Shown here piece after piece: positions 16,594 through 24,721 of a stretch of 64,000 nucleotides of DNA (the stretch's first letter is position 1; the number at the start of each line of letters is the position of its first letter). Origin of the DNA: Gammaproteobacteria bacterium (GTDB lineage: Bacteria > Pseudomonadota > Gammaproteobacteria > Pseudomonadales > Halieaceae); contig JAUICG010000002.1 in NCBI GenBank assembly GCA_030427485.1, positions 186,001 through 250,000 on the forward strand. Direction: 5' to 3'. Under the pieces are notes generated by a model, which saw only the letters and a program-made list of their open reading frames with translations, searched no databases and was not told where the DNA came from. Made by a program: the position numbers and the translations under genes.

Positions 16594-18518
16594 TATTGTT
16601 CCAGGTACAATGCCAGGGTCTGCCGCTCGCCCACCGTCAACTTACCCTGCTCTTCCATGTCTTGCAAAGTGGCGATAACCGACTGCGCCGACTCTACCTT
16701 GCCCAACGCGGTGGCGAAATGCAATTTCATCAGCAATCCACGGGTATTGTACGGCGACAGGACAAGAAACCTCTCCGCATAGGCATAGGCATTATCGTAC
16801 CTTTGCAATGCATTCTCCAGTACCGCCAGATTGGAGTATATATTGGCCGAGGCCTTGTGCCGAAAATCCTCAACCAGGAATATCTCCGCGAGACGGTCGG
16901 CAAACCCGGTTCGATCAAATTGCGGACAGCTATCGTCCTGCAGCAGGCGAACCAGCGCAAGCAGGGTGGTCACGGAACTGAATGGCCTGTCCGGGTCTTC
17001 GCGGCCCAGTTCATCGATCTGCGCCACCGGCACGCCACTGTCGGCGATACAACTCAGGGCGAGATTGCGAATTTCGTAGTCACCGCTGCGTTCCTGCAGC
17101 CCAGCCGGATTTGCGCTCGCCTCATATGCACGCTTCGAGTAGTTGCGGGCCGCCTCGATCTGGCCCAGTCTCGCCAGCTCCGTCGCCATATCGATATTGG
17201 CCCGCGCCGATTCGGGATGGCCGTTGAGCTGGCTCAACAACAACAGGGAGCGGTTCGACCAGATTTGAACCTGCGAACTGGTCAGCAGCGACAATAACAG
17301 TACACCCACGCCGGTGCACACCAACAACGGAGCTTTCGGCTCCGGCCACTTCTTCACGATGGCGGCGAACAGCGCGCCTGCCGCCAGCACCAGCCCGATC
17401 GACGGGAAATAGTTGCGGTGCTCAAAATACAGCTCGAGCGGCAAGACCGTAGACTCGACGCTGTGGCCAAGGAGGAACCAGCAGGCTCCGAACACGAACC
17501 ATCGACCGGCCTGCCATCGCAATAGCGCGACGCCGACAATCGCCACCAGTATCCAGGCAAGCACCGCGAAGACTGTCGACGCCGGTTCAAGCAGGTTGCG
17601 GGACAGCACGAAATCGTCATGATACAAGCCCATTCGCGCAACCCCGGGGTAGACCCACTGGAAGGCATAGTCCCAGACAATACGGGCCTCCGTCAGCAGC
17701 CGCTCCTCCATGGAAAATGCCCGGCCGTGAAAACGTCCGGCCAGGAAATCCCACTTGATCAACAAAATGGACAACAGGACGACCGCACCGCTAACAATGA
17801 GCCCGTAACTCAGTTTCCGCAGCCAGGGAATGACCTCCCCCTGGTCCCCGGCAAACCGCAAGCACAGCGCTTCCATCAGCAACAGGACAGGCACAAGTAC
17901 TATCGCGTTTTCCTTTGACAGTAATGCGATCACAAGAAACACCGGCACCGGCAGGAAACGCCAGGCCCCCGGCCTGCCCGCAATCAGCGAGAAGCGCCAG
18001 TACAGATAGCTGATGCTCGCGAGCAGCATAAAGAATGTCGCCAGCATGGCCATGCGCTGGACGACATAGAGTACGGTACTGACCAGCAGTGGATGCAGCA
18101 GCCAGACTGCACCCAGCAGCGCCGCCAGCACACGGTAACCCGGCACATCCAGGTAGCGAAACAGCAACCAGAAAAGCCAGATGACCAGCACGCCATTCAG
18201 CAGGTGCAGGACAATATTGATCTTCTTGCCGCCGGATATCCCTTCATCCAGGAACATCCGTTCAAGCACAAAGCTCGCCATCGACACCGACCGCCCGAGT
18301 GCTCCGGATTTGTCACCGAAGATGTAGTCAAACGCCAGTTCAGGTCGGTTTTTCAGGTCATCGATGACCAGCACGCTCGAGCGGTCATCCAGCAACGCGG
18401 GCCCCTGGATGCCCGGCCAGTAAATCCACAGGCCAAGCAACAGAAGCAGCGCAACGAGCAACAGCGCGCCGGCAGGGGGTGCGCTGAATCGTGCTGCTGA
18501 TGTAACAGCCGGTTTCAC
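16593..18518 (-). CDS. TMTC-like GT-C membrane glycosyltransferase with C-terminal repeats, A
   Basis: 641 residues with ~10-12 membrane helices in the first ~430 and a soluble helical/TPR-like C-terminus (~430-641, e.g. S-A-R-A-N-I-D-M-A-T-E-L-A-R-L-G-Q-I). GT-C marks resemble eukaryotic TMTC O-mannosyltransferases: acidic pair L-L-D-D-R in the first periplasmic loop (~40), L-L-H-P-L-L-V-S-T-V-L-Y near 140, L-L-S-K-E-N-A near 205 and F-E-H-R-N-Y-F-P-S-I-G-L near 370. It is paralogous to the next gene upstream, whose stop its start overlaps by four bases (ATGA). The likely reaction is transfer of a polyprenyl-phosphate-linked sugar in the periplasm. The acceptor is unknown; pilin is the obvious candidate from context. 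Confidence 0.72.
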   Translation of the reverse strand: MKPAVTSAARFSAPPAGALLLVALLLLLGLWIYWPGIQGPALLDDRSSVLVIDDLKNRPELAFDYIFGDKSGALGRSVSMASFVLERMFLDEGISGGKKINIVLHLLNGVLVIWLFWLLFRYLDVPGYRVLAALLGAVWLLHPLLVSTVLYVVQRMAMLATFFMLLASISYLYWRFSLIAGRPGAWRFLPVPVFLVIALLSKENAIVLVPVLLLMEALCLRFAGDQGEVIPWLRKLSYGLIVSGAVVLLSILLIKWDFLAGRFHGRAFSMEERLLTEARIVWDYAFQWVYPGVARMGLYHDDFVLSRNLLEPASTVFAVLAWILVAIVGVALLRWQAGRWFVFGACWFLLGHSVESTVLPLELYFEHRNYFPSIGLVLAAGALFAAIVKKWPEPKAPLLVCTGVGVLLLSLLTSSQVQIWSNRSLLLLSQLNGHPESARANIDMATELARLGQIEAARNYSKRAYEASANPAGLQERSGDYEIRNLALSCIADSGVPVAQIDELGREDPDRPFSSVTTLLALVRLLQDDSCPQFDRTGFADRLAEIFLVEDFRHKASANIYSNLAVLENALQRYDNAYAYAERFLVLSPYNTRGLLMKLHFATALGKVESAQSVIATLQDMEEQGKLTVGERQTLALYLEQ

Positions 18519-20488
18519 TGCTGCTCGAACATCGCGCGAAGTACGGGGAGATCACGCCGCAGGTGATCGCGTCGCATCCATTCCCGGATGGCCTCGTAAC
18601 TGTTGGCCAGGTCACCGCTGCCGTAGTACTGGACCAGAGCCGTGGAGGCATGGGGGTTGGCCGGGTTCATTTGCTGTGCGCGTTCCAGCAGTGGCAGCAG
18701 CGTGGGCTTCTGTGCCGGGGTCGTCGCCATTACGAAGCGCTGCTTCAGGCTTACCAGATCGATATGCCCCGGATAGCGACTGGCAAGCAGCGTCAACAGG
18801 CTCCCCACCCGGTCGCGTCCCTGCGCAGCCGCCGGCGCCTGCGAAAAATCCACCAGTGCGCCCAGCGCTGTGTGATCCGAAGACTGTAAGCGCCGCACTT
18901 TTGCCGATTGCATCATCGCATCCAACCAGTCGTTTTCCTCTCCCAGACCGGGAAAATACAGCGTATCGAGCTGATATAGCATCACCAGTGCAGAGAAACT
19001 GTTCTCATCCATCTCACGCATCTTTTCGAAGTAACCGCGCGCGGCAACCGCCAGCGCACGCGTCTCTTCCTCATCAAGGTCGAGCGCCTCGGCCTGCAGG
19101 AAGCGTTTGAACAAGGCGTTACCATAGAAAAAATTGGCGCGGGGAGACTGCGGGTGATTGATGACATTGAATCGCGCCAGGCTGACTTCGTCGCTCCAGG
19201 CCGTCGTTCGGACCAACAACAGCGCCGCCAGCACGCAGAGCACACCACCGATGACCACGTGCGGACGGAGTCGTTCATGCAGCGCGACACACCTGAAAAG
19301 CCCCACTGACGCCAGCAGGGCAAACCCTGTGCCAGGCAGGTAGTTGCGGTGTTCGAACACCATCTCCAGCGGCAACACAGTCGACTCCATGCTGTGCGCC
19401 ACCAGATAGAACAAGATTGCAAACGCGATCAGTGGATAGCGCCTGTGCCACACCAGCGTGGCAATCAGCACAACGATCCAGGCCAGAAGCGCCAGGGAAG
19501 TTGTAAAAGGCGCCCACAGACTGCGGGAAACAAGGATATCATCGTGAAAAAAACCCATGCTGAGCACATTGGGAAACAGCATCCAGCCCAGGTACTGCCA
19601 CAATACCCTGCCCTGGGTGAGCAGGCGCTCGCCCAGCGTGAAGTCCCGCCCGCCGTAGCGGTCCTGCAGTATCTCCGGCGCAACGATATACGCTGCCAGA
19701 ATCACTAGAACCGGCAGCAACAGCGCAACCCAGCCCAGCCACACCAGCGGTCTACGGCTGGTACCGGACCACGCTCCGCGAAACAACACGACCTCGACCA
19801 CGACAACCAGCCAGGGCAGGAGCGCGCCATTTTCCTTGGACAACACTGCGAGTATTGCGAGCAGTACCAGCCAGAGCATGGCTGCCAGCACCTCGCCAAA
19901 TCCGCCACCCGAATCGGCCCAGCGCAAGCGGTAGTGCGTGAACACCAGCAGCCCGACCAGCACAAACAGTGTCGACAGCTGCGCCATTCTCTGTACTGCG
20001 TACAGTACTGTGGGCACGTGAATGGGGTGCAGCAACCAGATTGCCGCGGCGACCAGTGCTACGATGTCACGCTGGCAGGCACTCAGCCGGTGTGCACGCA
20101 ACGCCGGCGTTCGCAGCAGCACCTGCGACAGCAGGAATACCAGTACGGCAATGACGCCATGAATCGCGAGGTTCGTCGCCTTGAGGCTGAACGGGGTGAA
20201 CGCGCCAACCACGACGTGGTTCACCGCAAAGGTGAGCATCGCAACGGGACGATACAGGATACTGGCGTACGAGCTCAACGCCGCCGAACGCCACTCATCC
20301 AAGGTTTTGCCGTCAATCTGTACCTGCGGGTTCGCCAGCAAATTGGGCTCGTCATCGAAAAACAGCGGGCCCTGCAGGGCGACGCTGTAAACGAGAGCGC
20401 ACAACAGCAGAATGCCCGCCCCGGAAAAACGAAGCAGGCGGGTGCCTTTTACACTGTGATGTGAAGTGTACGCCTCAGCATCTTCCAT
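18515..20488 (-). CDS. TMTC-like GT-C membrane glycosyltransferase with C-terminal repeats, B
   Basis: 657 residues, same plan as its downstream neighbour: an N-terminal helix, acidic loop G-P-L-F-F-D-D-E-P-N, L-L-H-P-I-H-V-P-T-V-L-Y-A-V-Q-R near 160, V-L-S-K-E-N-G-A near 215, F-E-H-R-N-Y-L-P-G-T-G near 385, then a soluble helical region rich in Ala/Leu with TPR-like character ending in a basic segment. It is first in the coupled three-gene cassette and starts 97 bp after the upstream pilin's stop, past that pilin's hairpin terminator. Read-through from the pilin promoter could therefore supply it. I see no convincing separate promoter in the short gap. Confidence 0.72.
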   Translation of the reverse strand: MEDAEAYTSHHSVKGTRLLRFSGAGILLLCALVYSVALQGPLFFDDEPNLLANPQVQIDGKTLDEWRSAALSSYASILYRPVAMLTFAVNHVVVGAFTPFSLKATNLAIHGVIAVLVFLLSQVLLRTPALRAHRLSACQRDIVALVAAAIWLLHPIHVPTVLYAVQRMAQLSTLFVLVGLLVFTHYRLRWADSGGGFGEVLAAMLWLVLLAILAVLSKENGALLPWLVVVVEVVLFRGAWSGTSRRPLVWLGWVALLLPVLVILAAYIVAPEILQDRYGGRDFTLGERLLTQGRVLWQYLGWMLFPNVLSMGFFHDDILVSRSLWAPFTTSLALLAWIVVLIATLVWHRRYPLIAFAILFYLVAHSMESTVLPLEMVFEHRNYLPGTGFALLASVGLFRCVALHERLRPHVVIGGVLCVLAALLLVRTTAWSDEVSLARFNVINHPQSPRANFFYGNALFKRFLQAEALDLDEEETRALAVAARGYFEKMREMDENSFSALVMLYQLDTLYFPGLGEENDWLDAMMQSAKVRRLQSSDHTALGALVDFSQAPAAAQGRDRVGSLLTLLASRYPGHIDLVSLKQRFVMATTPAQKPTLLPLLERAQQMNPANPHASTALVQYYGSGDLANSYEAIREWMRRDHLRRDLPVLRAMFEQQ

Positions 20489-20533
20489 ACGGACTCACCA
20501 GAGCGGGTAACACAGGGTCGGGTTTGAACAACG

Positions 20534-20559
20534 AAAAAAGCCCGGCATGCCGGGCTTTT
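20534..20559 (-). terminator. Terminator of pilin gene 2
   Basis: Hairpin AAGCCCGG-CATG-CCGGGCTT flanked by A and T runs in both directions, 27 bp past the pilin stop. It is strong on the minus strand (six T). It should give abundant monocistronic pilin mRNA with limited read-through into the glycosyltransferase genes. Confidence 0.88.
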
Positions 20560-20585
20560 CAGTATCACTGCGTGGTAAGTTGTTA

Positions 20586-21089
20586 TTAACCGCGGCAGTT
20601 GGCAGGCAGGTACTTGGTCTCAACCGCTGTGCCGCTTCCGCCACCGGGGATGCATTCCCAGGTCATCGTGCCGTCAGAGTTGGTAGAGCCCGAGAGGCTG
20701 AATTCAGCAGTGCTGGTGGCTGTTCCAGTTCCACAAGTAGTGCCGTTCCAGGTACAGGCATCGACAACCGCTGTCACATACACAGGGTTTCCTTGGGTCG
20801 GGCTTTCCGTCACCAGCACTTGCTCCAGTGTTTCACTCTGTGCACTGCGAGCAGTGGTATTGATACCGAAAGCGGTACCGGCGTTCGGGAATCCACCGTT
20901 GGCAGCGACATATTCTGCAACCGTGGTCTTCGCTTCAGCCAGCGCGGCCAGCGGCTCAGACATCTTGGAACGCACGATGTAGTCCTGATAAGCGGGCAGA
21001 GCGATTGCGGCCAGAATACCGACGATCGCGATAACGATCATCAGTTCGATAAGGGTGAAACCCTGTTGAGCTTTCTTTTGAATTGCCAT
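20586..21089 (-). CDS. Type IV major pilin, paralogue 2
   Basis: 167 residues from the ATG at 21089, which has GGAGAAG in front. The leader [10 protein letters not shown] precedes the processing site G|F-T-L-I-E-L, with Glu5 and the standard hydrophobic helix. The middle is rich in Thr, Ser and Gly (e.g. T-G-T-A-T-S-T-A), plausible O-glycosylation surface. It has four cysteines: a pair in A-C-T-W-N-G-T-T-C and the C-terminal pair W-E-C-I-P-G...P-A-N-C-R-G. Its ends match pilin paralogue 1 while the centre does not, and the paralogues differ at many synonymous positions, so the duplication is not recent. Confidence 0.94.
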   Translation of the reverse strand: MAIQKKAQQGFTLIELMIVIAIVGILAAIALPAYQDYIVRSKMSEPLAALAEAKTTVAEYVAANGGFPNAGTAFGINTTARSAQSETLEQVLVTESPTQGNPVYVTAVVDACTWNGTTCGTGTATSTAEFSLSGSTNSDGTMTWECIPGGGSGTAVETKYLPANCRG

Positions 21090-21169
21090 GATACTTCTCC
21101 ACTTTAAGTTATAACAAGCACCGGTGATTCGAAACCTCGCCGGGCAAGCCGTTTGCAGAAATGGGTACA

Positions 21170-21184
21170 GCAGGTTGCGTGCCA
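21170..21184 (-). promoter_or_regulatory. Sigma-54 (-24/-12) promoter of pilin gene 2
   Basis: The minus strand reads TGGCACGCAACCTGC, with GG and GC in the exact -24/-12 register and the same TTGGCACGC lead and CTGCT end as the pilin gene 1 promoter. The start of transcription is predicted near 21158, about 70 nt before the ATG. Confidence 0.82.
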
Positions 21185-21225
21185 ACAATTCGAACTAGTG
21201 AAATTTATTTTATTTTATTGTTTAA

Positions 21226-21238
21226 TATCAATAGCTTA
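21226..21238. promoter_or_regulatory. IHF-consensus site between pilin 2 promoter and activator site
   Basis: TATCAATAGCTTA matches the IHF consensus WATCAANNNNTTR at every fixed position. It lies in an AT-rich stretch between the -24/-12 element and the upstream dyad, where DNA bending would help an enhancer-bound activator. The equivalent region at pilin gene 1 is AT-rich but has only a weak match near 15459. Confidence 0.5.
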
Positions 21239-21313
21239 CCAAGCATAAAAAGCTTTCCGCATTTTTTCGAATAGCCTGGAGCCGCCCCACCGCACTGACC
21301 CTCAACGTAGGTT

Positions 21314-21332
21314 TGTGACGTTTTTTGTCACA
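21314..21332. promoter_or_regulatory. Candidate activator site upstream of pilin gene 2
   Basis: Dyad TGTGACG-N5-TGTCACA, 130 bp upstream of the -24/-12 promoter. It is the counterpart of the site at 15576-15594 and within one base of the same distance. PilR is the likely binder from knowledge of pilin regulation; no pilR gene is in the window. Confidence 0.6.
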
Positions 21333-21462
21333 TTGCGCCGTTCTGCGCAGGGCATTCTTCGCTGAATTCAGGCGTGCTGCCTTGCCGGTGACCGGGCCCT
21401 GCTGCGATTGTGAATTGACGCAGCGATGCTGCAACGCTTCGATGCTTCGATGGAGCTTTGAC

Positions 21463-21566
21463 GCGATGAAGCGATGAAGCGATGAAGCGATGAAGCGATG
21501 AAGCGATGAAGCGATGGTGCGATGGTGCGATGGTGCGATGGTGCGATGGTGCGATGGTGCGATGGT
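21463..21566. repeat. Tandem octamer array: 6 x GCGATGAA then 7 x GCGATGGT
   Basis: Thirteen contiguous 8-bp units with no spacer. Six perfect GCGATGAA copies (21463-21510) switch to seven perfect GCGATGGT copies (21511-21566). Shorter echoes (CTTCGATG twice) precede the array at 21437-21452. It lies in the 715-bp gap between pilin gene 2 and the divergent HAMP gene, ~130 bp beyond the candidate activator site. Perfect copies imply slippage-prone DNA. No credible gene covers it. Confidence 0.95.
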
Positions 21567-21581
21567 GCGACGTAACTATTT

Positions 21582-21613
21582 AATGATCTATCTATGTAAT
21601 GATGTATCTATGT
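21582..21613. repeat. Two-copy 16-bp tandem repeat
   Basis: AATGATCTATCTATGT is followed directly by AATGATGTATCTATGT, one mismatch. It sits 15 bp after the octamer array in the same gene-free gap. The remainder of the gap up to 21804 shows nothing I can name. Confidence 0.85.
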
Positions 21614-21804
21614 ACCGGTGGCCCGGCAGCGCGACAACAACGCATTACACTGTCAAAACCCGGGTTGACCGCTACCCCTGGCCGCAACCCGCGCGCACTG
21701 GTTCACAAAACCGCAGCTTATCTTACAGAAAAGTAGAACCATTCTTGCCGCTCACAGAGCAGTAGTTTAGTCTCGGATAACACCAGCGTTATCAGGACCA
21801 GGCT

Positions 21805-22308
21805 ATGGACAATCGCCGCACCACCATCGTAATTAACAAGAAGTTCCAGTATCAGTATTCATTGTTGATTGTTGCGTTGGCCGTGCTGCTGGTCAACGGT
21901 TTTATCATAGTACGCATGTTGTTTCCCGGCGACGAGCCGCTGGATCTGTCTACCACCTCCGCGATTGCGGTAGCGTTGGTGGAGCTTATACTGATCGGGG
22001 CAATCTGGTACGGCAGCCTGAAGGCCAGCCATCGCATCGCCGGCCCGGTATTTGTGTTCGCGCGCGAGGTCACCCGTCTGGGACAGGGTGACCTGAATGC
22101 GAAAATTGCACTGCGTGAGAAAGACATGTTCCAGGCCGAAGCGAAGATGATGAACGACAGCTTTGTCGCCCTGCGTACCCGTATCGCCACCATCAAGCGC
22201 TTGTCCGCGCAGTTACAGGCCGCGCTCGACACCAACGAGGATGTCGGCCCGCTGGTCGAACAGCTGTCGGCCGAGCTATCGCTTTTCACCAATGAGAACA
22301 AACACTAG
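21805..22308 (+). CDS. Two-helix membrane protein with HAMP-like domain
   Basis: 167 residues. Two membrane helices (~18-38 and ~50-70) are joined by a very short periplasmic loop, then a HAMP-like segment (H-R-I-A-G-P-V-F-V-F-A-R-E-V...L-G-Q-G-D-L-N-A-K-I) and a short coiled region ending at residue 167. It lacks a methyl-accepting, kinase or cyclase output domain, so it is not a complete receptor. It lies 26 bp ahead of a third pilin gene on the same strand and is probably cotranscribed with it. A role in sensing or assembly of that pilin is possible; I do not recognise a named family. Confidence 0.7.
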   Translation: MDNRRTTIVINKKFQYQYSLLIVALAVLLVNGFIIVRMLFPGDEPLDLSTTSAIAVALVELILIGAIWYGSLKASHRIAGPVFVFAREVTRLGQGDLNAKIALREKDMFQAEAKMMNDSFVALRTRIATIKRLSAQLQAALDTNEDVGPLVEQLSAELSLFTNENKH

Positions 22309-22334
22309 AAGCCGGGCGCGGGGAACTGGAAGCA

Positions 22335-22793
22335 ATGGGTATCTCAATAAACAATAACCAGGGCTTTACCATCATAGAATTGATGGCCGTGGTCTCTATC
22401 GTCAGTATTCTCGCTGTGGTAGCGATGGCCACGTATTCCGACTATACCGTTCGCAGTAAAGTGGGAGAAGGCATGGTCTTCGCCGCGGAGGCCAAGACCT
22501 CGGTCACCGACTACTTCTACAACACGCAAAGATTGCCGAAAAACAATCAGCAGGCGGGCCTGCCTCCACCCGAGTCGTACGACAAGTACGAGTTCATACG
22601 CAAGCTGGAAGTGTCCTCCACGGAGCCCTATGGCGCCATTACCATCACGTTCAAGATTCCAGGCACCAAGGCAGACAACAAGGAACTGCAGCTCGTTCCG
22701 TCCACCAGGGATGGGCTGATGTCCTGGACCTGTTTTCCGCCTGAAGAGAATGGCATTGACATCAACCAGGTGCCGCCTAACTGTCGCGGCTAG
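22335..22793 (+). CDS. Type IV pilin-like protein, paralogue 3
   Basis: 152 residues. Leader M-G-I-S-I-N-N-N-Q-G, then G|F-T-I-I-E-L with Glu5, a hydrophobic helix (V-S-I-V-S-I-L-A-V-V-A-M-A-T-Y) and a globular part with a C-terminal W-T-C-F-P-P...P-P-N-C-R-G disulfide loop like the two other pilins. The Y-S-D-Y-T-V-R-S-K-V-G-E-G segment also parallels them. Overall divergence is high. It shares a transcript with the HAMP protein and lacks the -24/-12 promoter of the other two. It could be a minor or alternative major pilin. Confidence 0.88.
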   Translation: MGISINNNQGFTIIELMAVVSIVSILAVVAMATYSDYTVRSKVGEGMVFAAEAKTSVTDYFYNTQRLPKNNQQAGLPPPESYDKYEFIRKLEVSSTEPYGAITITFKIPGTKADNKELQLVPSTRDGLMSWTCFPPEENGIDINQVPPNCRG

Positions 22794-22947
22794 CCGTCAA
22801 GAGGCAGTTCCCGCAGTTCCGGGCAGATTGGTATAATTTGCCTGTAATCGGAGGCTGCCTACAGACTGATCGATGGTTATAATCAGTCGCTGTAAATAAA
22901 AATTGTGTGATCGCATACGTCTCGACTGAGGCAGGAGCCGATTTTCA

Positions 22948-24669
22948 ATGAACGATAAAGCAATTGGGCAACTCAGCGGCCTGGCCGGGCGCCTTGTGGC
23001 CGAGTCGCTGATTAATGCCCAACTCGCCGTCGAAGCGCAGAAAGAAGCCTCCCTCGAGCGCATGCACTTCGTGCAGTACCTCGTCGAAAGGAAGGAGGTC
23101 GACGGCTGGCGTGTCGCCGAGGTCGCCTCACAGGAATTCGGCGTACCGCTGTTCGACATCACCGCCATCAACCCGGAGGCGCTGCCCGTTGGCCTGGTAG
23201 AACCGAATCTGGTGAGCAAACACCACGCCCTGCCGCTGTTTCGGCGCGGCAACCGCCTGTTCATCGCCGTCTCGGATCCCACCAACCTCGCTGCCCTGGA
23301 TGAAATCAAATTTCATACGGGTATCAACACCGACGCGATCCTGGTCGAGGAGAGCGCGCTCAGCAAGGCGCTTGGCAAGTGGGTCGAGTCGCAGGAATCC
23401 CTCACCGATGGGTTGGATGGTCTTGATACGTCCGACCTGGACGATGTCGACATCACCATGGGCGGCGAAGGTGCGGAGGCGGAAGACGGCGCCGAGGCGA
23501 TCGACGAAACCCCGATTGTCCGCTTCATCAATAAAGTGCTGATCGATGCCATCAAGCAGGGCGCGTCAGACATACACTTTGAGCCCTATGAAAAAACCTA
23601 TCGCGTGCGATTTCGCACTGACGGTATTCTGCAGGTCGTGGTCAAACCGCCGCGCAATCTCGCTCCGCGACTCGCGGCGCGCCTGAAAGTGATGTCGCAG
23701 ATGGATATCTCCGAGCGACGCCTGCCACAGGATGGCCGCATACAAATGAAGCTGTCACGCAACCGGGCCATCGATTTCCGGGTTAATACCCTGCCCACCC
23801 TGTATGGCGAAAAAATCGTACTGCGGATCCTGGATCCGAGCAGCGCGCAGATGGGCATTGACGCCCTGGGCTATGAACAGGAACAGAAAGAGATGTACCT
23901 GAAGGTGCTGAACCAGCCGCAGGGTATGATCCTGGTTACCGGACCAACCGGCTCGGGCAAGACCGTGTCGTTGTACACCGGACTCAATATCCTGAATACC
24001 GCCGAACGCAATATCTCCACCGCGGAGGATCCGGTGGAAATCAACCTCGAGGGCGTCAACCAGGTCCATGTGAATCCCAAGGTCGGTTTGAGTTTCGCGG
24101 AAGCCCTGCGCTCATTCCTGCGCCAGGACCCCGACATCATCATGGTTGGTGAGATCCGGGACCTGGAAACCGCGGAGATTGCCATTAAGGCGGCCCAGAC
24201 CGGCCACCTCGTGCTCTCCACCCTGCACACCAACAGCGCTTCGGAAACCATCACCCGACTGCTCAACATGGGCGTCCCGGCGTTCAACGTGGCTTCATCG
24301 GTGAACCTGATCATCGCCCAGCGTCTGGCGCGTCGACTGTGCAAGCACTGCCGCGTCCCGGCTACCGATATCCCGCACGCAACGCTGCTGGCAGAGGGTT
24401 TCACCGAGGAGATGCTGGAATCGTCCACCATCATGCACGCGGTCGGATGCAAGGATTGCAATAACGGTTATAAAGGCCGGGTGGGTATCTACGAAGTCGT
24501 GAGAATTACGCCTTCCATCGCAAAGTTGATCATGGAAGAAGGCAACTCACTGCAAATTGGCGCACAGGCCAGGGCCGAAGGCTTCTACGATTTGCGTATG
24601 GCAGCCCTGAGAAAAGTGGCGGAAGGCCTGACAAGCCTGGAAGAAGCGAACCGAATTACCGTAGACTGA
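22948..24669 (+). CDS. pilB: Type IV pilus assembly ATPase PilB
   Basis: 573 residues. An N-terminal MshEN-like domain (~1-170) precedes an acidic linker rich in Asp/Glu (~155-190). The secretion ATPase core has Walker A G-P-T-G-S-G-K-T-V-S near 332-342, the Asp box with A-E-D-P-V-E, Walker B R-Q-D-P-D-I-I-M-V-G-E-I-R-D and the His box Q-T-G-H-L-V-L-S-T-L-H-T. A tetracysteine zinc site (C-K-H-C...C-K-D-C) lies near 455-500. PilB powers pilus extension from the cytoplasmic face. It is followed by pilC 52 bp later and pilD, the usual order. Confidence 0.96.
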   Translation: MNDKAIGQLSGLAGRLVAESLINAQLAVEAQKEASLERMHFVQYLVERKEVDGWRVAEVASQEFGVPLFDITAINPEALPVGLVEPNLVSKHHALPLFRRGNRLFIAVSDPTNLAALDEIKFHTGINTDAILVEESALSKALGKWVESQESLTDGLDGLDTSDLDDVDITMGGEGAEAEDGAEAIDETPIVRFINKVLIDAIKQGASDIHFEPYEKTYRVRFRTDGILQVVVKPPRNLAPRLAARLKVMSQMDISERRLPQDGRIQMKLSRNRAIDFRVNTLPTLYGEKIVLRILDPSSAQMGIDALGYEQEQKEMYLKVLNQPQGMILVTGPTGSGKTVSLYTGLNILNTAERNISTAEDPVEINLEGVNQVHVNPKVGLSFAEALRSFLRQDPDIIMVGEIRDLETAEIAIKAAQTGHLVLSTLHTNSASETITRLLNMGVPAFNVASSVNLIIAQRLARRLCKHCRVPATDIPHATLLAEGFTEEMLESSTIMHAVGCKDCNNGYKGRVGIYEVVRITPSIAKLIMEEGNSLQIGAQARAEGFYDLRMAALRKVAEGLTSLEEANRITVD

Positions 24670-24721
24670 TATCGCAGCACGGTGAACATAAGAGATAAGC
24701 AACACAAGGGCGGACAGCACG

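Noticed and set aside
21463..21566. CRISPR array
   Set aside because: The 8-bp units are contiguous with no spacers and no cas genes are nearby.
21514..21765. Plus-strand frame starting in the octamer array
   Set aside because: Its first 20 codons are just the translated repeat and the rest has no protein character or ribosome site.
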